From assembly GCA_016841905.1 (NCBI GenBank), contig JAENYF010000005.1, forward strand, positions 1 to 64,000: DNA of 64,000 nt. The letters are read 5' to 3'. Positions within the stretch are counted from its first letter, which is position 1. Each line of letters starts with the position of its first letter. Shown one piece after another: positions 58,068-64,000 of the stretch. The notes below the pieces were generated by a model. That model was given only the letters and a program-made list of their open reading frames with translations, was not told where the DNA came from and did not search any database. Made by a program: the position numbers and the translations under genes. Source of the DNA: Desulfoscipio geothermicus. Its GTDB lineage: Bacteria; Bacillota; Desulfotomaculia; Desulfotomaculales; Desulfallaceae.

Positions 58068-59915
58068 CTAATCCCGGAAAAAATCGTAAACTGCCTGGGC
58101 AGCCCGCTGGTTCATGCCGGGCACCGCGACCAGTTCCTCTGGAGAAGCAGCCTGGATTCTCTCCACCGAGCCAAAGGCCTTGAGCAGTTCCCGTCGGCGC
58201 ACCGCGCCGATACCGTCGATTTCCTCCAGCATCGACTTGAGATTGCGCTGGCCCCGCAGCTGGCGATGGTAGGTCACGGCAAACCGGTGCGCCTCGTCCC
58301 GCAGCCGCTGCAACATTTTCAGGGCCGGGGAACTTTCGGGTAAGCGCACAGGTTCAGCCCGGCCGGGCAGAAAGATTAATTCCTCCTCCTTAGCCAGCCC
58401 GCAAACAGGCAGGTAGCTAAAGCCCTGCTCCTCAAGAGACGCTACCGCAGAAGAAAGCTGCCCCTTGCCGCCGTCCACCACAAGTAGGTCGGGAAAGCGA
58501 TGAAACTTGGCATCCCGGCTGGACATTTGCCCTGTATTGACCAGCTCGCGTTCCTCCTGGCCCCGGGCTAGCCGCCGGTTCAATACCTCACGCATCGATG
58601 CAAAGTCATCCGGCCCGGTAACGGTTTTTATCTTAAACCGACGGTACTGCTGGGGCGCCGGCTTGCCCTCCTCAAACACCACCATTGAAGCAACCGACTC
58701 AGTGCCCTGGGTATTGGAAATATCATAGCACTCCATGCGTAGGGGCAAGGTTTTTAATTCCAGTGCCTCTGCTAGCTGCTGCAACGCCTGCTGCAGCTCA
58801 TCCTTCCGCACCGCCCGTCCGGTTTCCACCTCCTGTAGCACCAACAGGGCATTGCGTCCCGCCAAATCCACCAGGCGCTTTTTATCCCCCCGCCGGGGTC
58901 GGATCAGGTACACCCGTCCGCCGCGCATGTCGCTAAGCCAACGCTCCAGCACCTCGACTTCCCCGGCCAGCACATCCTCCACCAACACCTCCCGGGGCAC
59001 AAACTCGGCCCGTAGATAATATTGCTTTAGGAAGCCTGTGAGCACCTCATCCCGGCCCATATCGGCGGTGCCCTCCACCATAAAGTACTCCCGACCGATC
59101 AGCTTGCCGCCCCGTACAAAGAACACCATCACGCAGGCCTCATCCCGCCCCCGGGCCATGGCCAGCACATCCCGGTCGTTATTATCCGAAGACACAATTT
59201 TTTGTCGTTCCATCACCTGCTCCACGGCCAGCAGCTGATCCCGTAGCTTGGCAGCCCGCTCAAACTCTAGGTTGACTGCAGCCTCTTCCATGCGCTGACG
59301 TAGCCCCTGCACCAGGTCCTCCTGTTTGCCCTCCATAAACAGCAGTACCCCATCCACAAGCTTGCGGTATTCCTCCGGAGTAACCAGGTTACAGCAGGGA
59401 CCCAGGCACCGCTTGATATGCTGGTTCAAGCAGGGCCGACTGCGCGGGGCGAGTACCTGCTGCTTGCAGGTGCGCAGCGGGAAAATGCGCCTCAGCAGCT
59501 TCAGGGTTTCGTGCACCGCTCCAACATGGGTGTAGGGGCCAAAATAATGGGCCCCGTCCTTGGTCACCCGCCGAGTAATAAACACCCGGGGGAACTGCTC
59601 ATTGGTGGTTACCTTGAGATAAGGATAAGTTTTATCATCCTTGAGGCTAATATTGTACCGGGGGCGATGCTCCTTAATTAAGTTAGCTTCCAGAATCAGG
59701 GCCTCCACCTCGGAGTCGGTGGTGATGTACTCAAAATCCCTGGCCCGCCCCATCATCGCCCGCACCTTAGCATCGCGCTCAGCCGCAACACTGAAGTAAG
59801 ACCGCACCCGGTTCTTCAGAGACACCGCCTTACCCACATAGATAATTTGCTCACTGCCGTCCCGGAACAAGTACACCCCGGGACTATCGGGCAGCTGAAC
59901 CAGCTTATCACGCAC
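58068..59915 (-). CDS. uvrC: Excinuclease ABC subunit C
   Basis: 615 residues. GIY-YIG nuclease (SPGVYLFRDGSEQIIYVGKA), UVR motif (about 200-235), C-terminal RNase-H-like half with MECYDISNTQGTESVASMV and LVVDGGKGQLSSA, and the final HhH (AVRRRELLKAFGSV, VPGMNQRAAQAV). Makes both incisions in nucleotide excision repair with UvrA and UvrB. I start at the GTG at 59915 (GAGGGTGGGGAA upstream); the frame extends to 59963 but the extra 16 codons lie in a REP copy. Confidence 0.96.
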   Translation of the reverse strand: MRDKLVQLPDSPGVYLFRDGSEQIIYVGKAVSLKNRVRSYFSVAAERDAKVRAMMGRARDFEYITTDSEVEALILEANLIKEHRPRYNISLKDDKTYPYLKVTTNEQFPRVFITRRVTKDGAHYFGPYTHVGAVHETLKLLRRIFPLRTCKQQVLAPRSRPCLNQHIKRCLGPCCNLVTPEEYRKLVDGVLLFMEGKQEDLVQGLRQRMEEAAVNLEFERAAKLRDQLLAVEQVMERQKIVSSDNNDRDVLAMARGRDEACVMVFFVRGGKLIGREYFMVEGTADMGRDEVLTGFLKQYYLRAEFVPREVLVEDVLAGEVEVLERWLSDMRGGRVYLIRPRRGDKKRLVDLAGRNALLVLQEVETGRAVRKDELQQALQQLAEALELKTLPLRMECYDISNTQGTESVASMVVFEEGKPAPQQYRRFKIKTVTGPDDFASMREVLNRRLARGQEERELVNTGQMSSRDAKFHRFPDLLVVDGGKGQLSSAVASLEEQGFSYLPVCGLAKEEELIFLPGRAEPVRLPESSPALKMLQRLRDEAHRFAVTYHRQLRGQRNLKSMLEEIDGIGAVRRRELLKAFGSVERIQAASPEELVAVPGMNQRAAQAVYDFFRD

Positions 59916-59930
59916 TTCCCCACCCTCTTT

Positions 59931-60973
59931 GGGGTCAGGCTTTAACTTTATTAAAGTAACCACATTATCGTAATATGTGGTTTATGTGGTTGGTTTAAAA
60001 AGTTTAAGCCTGACCCCATCTATTTCCTCAACAGACAGATTCTCCTCCACCCATTTAACTGACTTGGAAGTGGTTACTTCGCTGCAGCCTAAATAACTGG
60101 CTACGTCACGCAAACGATGGCCAGCCAGGCGGCAGGCCAGATAAGCAAACAACCGCCGAGCCAGCACTGCCCGGCTGCCCCGGCCGGCCCCTAAAATTAT
60201 TACAGGAGCTATTTCCAATTCCATGCATAACTGCCTCATGATATCCTCTAAGCCGTTGTGTAGCATAAGTGGTTGTCTAGCCTCTAAGTTAAATTGGTTT
60301 ACATTAGAAGGGCTTTGCTGACGGTTAATGGATTCAGGCGTTAGTTTATAATCATCTATTACCGTTCCACCATAGTCGGCCAGCAGCTGCTTAATAAAGT
60401 CTGTTTTAACAAAGGACTGATCATTATAAAAATAGCTGCGATGGCTGGACCAAATATATTTTGAGGGGTCATCAACCAGCCCGGCCTTTACGGGGTTAAG
60501 GTGAATATAACGTATAAGCTCCAACAAGTACTCGTCCCTGTCCACATAAATGCTATTATAACGGCCCTGAAAGACGTGCCCCACCAGCTGCTGCTCTTTG
60601 TTGAAATACTGAGTATAGGTCTGCTGCAGTCCTTGCATGAATTTGGCAAGAGTGGCGTTGCCAATTTTCAGGAGCATATGCACGTGATTGGGCAGCAGCG
60701 CATACCCATACACTTCGACATTGTAACGCCGGCTATAATGACGCATTAACCGCAGGTAAGTTATATAATCCTCTTTTCCTTGGAAGATATACTGTTTACG
60801 GTTGCCACGGGCCATAACATGATAAAAAGCCCCCGGCAAATGCAACCTTGGCTGGCGGGGCATAACATAATCCCTCCCAACAAAGTAATTCGTTACCTCA
60901 TTATTATAGCACCGGCGTTCATTTATAAAATGATTTTAGCTAAATAAGTTTAAGAAGGTTTAAGCCTGACCCC
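59931..60973 (-). mobile_element. REP-associated tyrosine transposase element
   Basis: Three 16-bp copies of a REP-like repeat: GGGGTCAGGCTTTAAC (59931-59946), GTTTAAGCCTGACCCC (60002-60017) and the identical GTTTAAGCCTGACCCC (60958-60973). The first is inverted relative to the second and together they frame a CCACATTA...TAATATGTGG hairpin. The transposase gene lies between the second and third. The repeats overlap the upstream leader of uvrC, the last codons of the transposase and the last codons of uvrA. Confidence 0.8.
59982..60863 (-). CDS. REP-associated tyrosine transposase (Y1/IS200-like)
   Basis: 293 residues. MPRQPRLHLPGAFYHVMARG start, HUH motif LLPNHVHMLLKI, catalytic Tyr in FMQGLQQTYTQYFN, and IRYIHLNPVKAGLV, all RAYT landmarks. 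The C-terminal part (about 200-290) is a DnaA-type helix-turn-helix (LRDVASYLGCSEVTTSKSV). Acts on single-stranded hairpin repeats. The last residues KLFKP are encoded by a REP copy. ATG after GGGAGG. Confidence 0.93.
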   Translation of the reverse strand: MPRQPRLHLPGAFYHVMARGNRKQYIFQGKEDYITYLRLMRHYSRRYNVEVYGYALLPNHVHMLLKIGNATLAKFMQGLQQTYTQYFNKEQQLVGHVFQGRYNSIYVDRDEYLLELIRYIHLNPVKAGLVDDPSKYIWSSHRSYFYNDQSFVKTDFIKQLLADYGGTVIDDYKLTPESINRQQSPSNVNQFNLEARQPLMLHNGLEDIMRQLCMELEIAPVIILGAGRGSRAVLARRLFAYLACRLAGHRLRDVASYLGCSEVTTSKSVKWVEENLSVEEIDGVRLKLFKPTT

Positions 60974-63776
60974 TTAAACCCCTTAAATACTGGGCGGTAT
61001 AGGAAACCGGCGACTGGGCCACTTCCTCAGGGGTGCCGGCTGCTAAAATTTCGCCGCCGCGGTAGCCGCCTTCGGGGCCCAGGTCGATGATATAGTCCGC
61101 AGTTTTAATCACGTCCAGGTTATGTTCAATCACCAGCACGGTATCCCCGGCGTCCACCAGCCGGTGCAGCACATTGAGCAGGTGATGGATATCTGCGATG
61201 TGCAGGCCTGTGGTGGGCTCATCCAAGATATACAGTGTCTTGCCGTTGGATCGCCGGGACAACTCGGTGGCCAGCTTAACCCGCTGGGCTTCACCCCCGG
61301 ACAGCTCGGTGGCGGGCTGGCCCAGCCGGATGTAGCCCAACCCCACATCAAACAGCGTCTGCAGCTTGCGCTGAATTTTCGGCAAATATTGAAAAAACTC
61401 CAGAGCCTCTTCTACCGTCATATCCAGCACATCAGCAATACTTTTACCCTTATACTTAACCTCCAGCGTCTCCCGGTTATAGCGTTTTCCCTTGCACACC
61501 TCGCAGGGCACGTACACATCGGGTAAAAAGTGCATTTCTATGGTAATAATCCCGTCCCCGTGGCAAGCCTCACAGCGGCCGCCCTTAACATTAAAGCTGA
61601 ACCGACCCGGCCGGTAGCCCCGGGCCCTGGCCTCGGTGGTCTGGGCAAAGAGGTCCCTGATGTCGGTAAATACCCCGGTGTAAGTGACCGAGTTGGAGCG
61701 AGGCGTGCGCCCGATGGGCGACTGGCTTACCTCAATCACCTTATCCAGGTGCTCCAAACCAAGTATTTCCCGGCAATCCCCCGGCTTCGCCTTGGCGCGG
61801 TGCAGCTCATGGGCCAGTTTTTTATAGAGAATCTCGTTCACCAGCGTGCTTTTGCCCGAACCGGACACACCGGTGACACAGATGAACAGCCCCAGAGGGA
61901 AATTCACGTCAATATTCTTTAGGTTATGTTCCCTGGCCCCCACCACAGTAAGGGTTTTGCTGCCGGGTTGACGGCGCACCGCGGGCACCGGGATAAATTT
62001 TTGCCCGCTCAAATACTGCCCGGTAACGGATTCAGGCGTCTGCATGATATCCTGCACCGAACCGCTGGCCACCAGATGACCGCCGTGTTCCCCAGCACCG
62101 GGTCCAATGTCTATAATATGATCGGCTGCATAAATCGTCTCCTCATCATGCTCCACCACAATCAGCGTGTTGCCCAGATCCCGCAGGTGTACCAGCGTGT
62201 CCAGTAGTCGGCGGTTGTCCCGCTGGTGCAGTCCTATGCTGGGCTCGTCCAAAATATACAGTACCCCCATCAGGCCGCTGCCGATCTGGGTGGCCAGCCG
62301 AATACGCTGGGCCTCGCCGCCCGACAGCGTACCCGACGCCCGGTCCAAAGTAAGGTAATCCAGGCCCACGTTGATTAAAAAGTCAAGCCTGTCTGCAATT
62401 TCCTTGAGGACCTGCCGGGCAATCAGACGCTCCCGCTCGCTCAGCTCCACTTCCTGCAAAAAGCCGCTCAGATCAAGCACCGGCATCGCAGTAACCTCGT
62501 TAATCGAAAGGCCCCCCAGGGTAACCGCCAACGCCTCAGGCTTAAGCCGGGCCCCGTGGCAGACAGGACAGGGTTTAGTGCTCATGTACCCTTCAAGCTC
62601 CTCTCGCAACCAGTCCGAGTGGGTTTCCTTATACCGGCGGTTCAGGTTATTCATCACACCCTCGAAGGGTAACCCGTAACTATGCAGGATGCCCATGGAG
62701 TTGGACAGGGTAATCTGGATAGCCTCCTTGCCCGTGCCGTATAGTAGTTTATCCAGGTGAGCTGGGTCCATTAAGCCCACCGGGGTATCCAAGTCAAAAC
62801 CATAGTGTTCCGCCACAGCCTCCAGGTAGCGTATGCCGTTTAAACTCTTCATCCAGGGCTCGATAGCCCCCTGACGCACCGACAAATTTTTATCTGGGAT
62901 GACCAACTCAGGATCCAGTTCCAGTTTAAACCCCAGTCCGGTGCATTCCGAGCAAGCCCCAAAAGGACTGTTAAAGGAAAACAGCCGCGGGGTAATCTCG
63001 GTAATGCTGATACCGCAGTCGGTGCAGGCAAAGTTTCCGCTAAAAACAATCTCCTCGCCATCCGCTACCGCCGCCACGGCCACCCCATTCCCGTGCTTAA
63101 GGGAGGTTTCCAGTGAGTCAGACAGCCGCCTGGCTGAACCCGGGCGGATAATCACCCGGTCCACCACGATTTCGATGGTATGCTTTTTGTTCTTATCCAG
63201 CTTGATTTCCTCGTCAACATCCAGTACTTCACCGTCCACCCGTACCCGGACAAACCCTTCTTTACGGGTTTCCTCCAGCAATTTAACATGCTCACCCTTT
63301 TTACCCCGCACCTTCGGAGCCAAAAGCTGCAGTCGGGTCCCTTCAGGCATAGTTAACAGCTGGTCCACAATTTGCTGCACCGTCTGGCGGGTAATGGGTT
63401 TGCCGCACTTGGGGCAATGGGGCCGCCCGGCCCGAGCATAGAACAGCCTTAGATAGTCGTATATCTCGGTGACCGTACCCACGGTGGAGCGGGGGTTGTG
63501 GCTGGTGGTCTTCTGGTCAATGGAAATGGCCGGGGACAAGCCTTCGATGTAATCCACATCAGGCTTGTCCATCTGACCCAAAAACTGCCGGGCATAGGCT
63601 GACAGGGACTCCACATACCGGCGCTGGCCCTCGGCGTAAATAGTATCGAAGGCCAGGGAGGATTTTCCTGACCCCGACAGGCCAGTAATCACCACAAGTT
63701 TATCCCGCGGGATCTCCACGTTAATGTTTTTCAAATTATGGGCGCGGGCGCCCCGGACCACAATTTTGTCCTGCAT
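60960..63776 (-). CDS. uvrA: Excinuclease ABC subunit A
   Basis: 938 residues, full length. Two ABC modules: Walker [10 protein letters not shown] near 34 and GVSGSGKST near 640, signatures [14 protein letters not shown] and [14 protein letters not shown], and two zinc fingers (CTDCG...CSECTG near 250; CEACHG...CEVCKG near 740). DNA damage recognition with UvrB. ATG after GGAGGCC. The stop and last codons (RGQA) lie in a REP copy, so the very end may have been rewritten by the element. Confidence 0.98.
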   Translation of the reverse strand: MQDKIVVRGARAHNLKNINVEIPRDKLVVITGLSGSGKSSLAFDTIYAEGQRRYVESLSAYARQFLGQMDKPDVDYIEGLSPAISIDQKTTSHNPRSTVGTVTEIYDYLRLFYARAGRPHCPKCGKPITRQTVQQIVDQLLTMPEGTRLQLLAPKVRGKKGEHVKLLEETRKEGFVRVRVDGEVLDVDEEIKLDKNKKHTIEIVVDRVIIRPGSARRLSDSLETSLKHGNGVAVAAVADGEEIVFSGNFACTDCGISITEITPRLFSFNSPFGACSECTGLGFKLELDPELVIPDKNLSVRQGAIEPWMKSLNGIRYLEAVAEHYGFDLDTPVGLMDPAHLDKLLYGTGKEAIQITLSNSMGILHSYGLPFEGVMNNLNRRYKETHSDWLREELEGYMSTKPCPVCHGARLKPEALAVTLGGLSINEVTAMPVLDLSGFLQEVELSERERLIARQVLKEIADRLDFLINVGLDYLTLDRASGTLSGGEAQRIRLATQIGSGLMGVLYILDEPSIGLHQRDNRRLLDTLVHLRDLGNTLIVVEHDEETIYAADHIIDIGPGAGEHGGHLVASGSVQDIMQTPESVTGQYLSGQKFIPVPAVRRQPGSKTLTVVGAREHNLKNIDVNFPLGLFICVTGVSGSGKSTLVNEILYKKLAHELHRAKAKPGDCREILGLEHLDKVIEVSQSPIGRTPRSNSVTYTGVFTDIRDLFAQTTEARARGYRPGRFSFNVKGGRCEACHGDGIITIEMHFLPDVYVPCEVCKGKRYNRETLEVKYKGKSIADVLDMTVEEALEFFQYLPKIQRKLQTLFDVGLGYIRLGQPATELSGGEAQRVKLATELSRRSNGKTLYILDEPTTGLHIADIHHLLNVLHRLVDAGDTVLVIEHNLDVIKTADYIIDLGPEGGYRGGEILAAGTPEEVAQSPVSYTAQYLRGLRGQA

Positions 63777-64000
63777 GAAAGGCCTCCGTAAATAAAATAA
63801 TAAACATTATATGCACCCGGCCCCCTATACTAGCTAAGCTAGATGCGAATACCGGATGGATTAGTTGACAAAAAAAAGAATCCAGATAACATTTTACTAC
63901 ATCAAATCGCGCGGTGTTATGATACAATAAATAAATGTATGGTTTAATTAGTGGCTTAAAGGCAAATCTAATTAGCTATCTGTATAATATTATAAGTGGG
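63777..64000. other. Upstream region of uvrA, no gene seen
   Basis: 224 AT-rich bases. GGAGGCC before uvrA; an uvrA promoter is expected. If uvrB lies upstream it is outside the window. Confidence 0.5.

Noticed and set aside
59931-60973. Interpretation of the transposase locus as a classical insertion sequence with terminal inverted repeats
   Set aside because: The enzyme is a RAYT, which uses REP hairpins and does not normally carry DDE-type inverted ends; no target duplication seen.

Overview
The window reads as chromosome of a spore-forming, anaerobic, low-to-mid GC Gram-positive bacterium, most likely of the Desulfotomaculum / Peptococcaceae kind. Reasons: an alpha/beta-type small acid-soluble spore protein, several LysM proteins without signal peptides that look like spore-coat components, strong AGGAGG ribosome sites with many TTG and GTG starts, sigma-54, a K+-dependent-type membrane pyrophosphatase, 4Fe-4S proteins, and a tmRNA with the tag ANEENYALAA. 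The genus is an inference; no rRNA is present.

Layout. 0.3-8 kb: a starch-binding-type module, a putative zincin, a LysM-Cu/Zn superoxide dismutase fusion, a ferritin-like protein, an MFS transporter, an orphan PAS/GAF histidine kinase and a LysM-BsuPI protein. 8-15 kb: a secreted beta-propeller protein, typA, small conserved genes (DUF523, GIY-YIG) and a 100-residue unknown gene whose ribosome site lies inside a perfect 18-bp hairpin. 15-27 kb: a c-di-AMP riboswitch with an NlpC/P60 hydrolase, pyrE-DUF763, the SASP gene, a His-Gln-Lys tRNA cluster, a HIT protein, a ferredoxin, DUF6125, a nucleoside kinase, a cysteine-rich Fe-S protein, a HAD phosphatase and pepF. 27-37 kb is the most irregular part: glnA with an apparent ATT start, a preQ1 riboswitch with a queuosine-precursor transporter, pseudogenes of adenine deaminase and of a CNNM/CorC-type protein (both with internal deletions), a MazG-like protein, a class V aminotransferase, an SLH protein and a methyltransferase, ending at the 3' side of ssrA.

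37-49 kb: ssrA-smpB, HD and hotdog proteins, hppA, then the lower-glycolysis operon pgk-tpiA-gpmI-eno-secG preceded by rpoN. cggR and gap, which often sit between rpoN and pgk in Firmicutes, are absent here. 49-64 kb: whiA, thiI, a nifS-type cysteine desulfurase, rapZ, a PHP protein, pgi (opposite strand), a Cof-type HAD phosphatase, uvrC, a REP-associated tyrosine transposase and uvrA. The usual rapZ-yvcK-whiA order is broken: cysteine desulfurase and thiI occupy the place of yvcK. The transposase between uvrC and uvrA is framed by 16-bp REP-like repeats that overlap the ends of uvrC, of the transposase and of uvrA.

Most genes are housekeeping. The best leads are the hairpin-buried ribosome site at 14.1 kb, the ATT start of glnA, the REP/RAYT element, the rearranged rapZ-whiA locus, the LysM fusions and the Fe-S protein with seven cysteines in eight residues. 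No CRISPR array, rRNA operon, prophage or classical defence system was seen.
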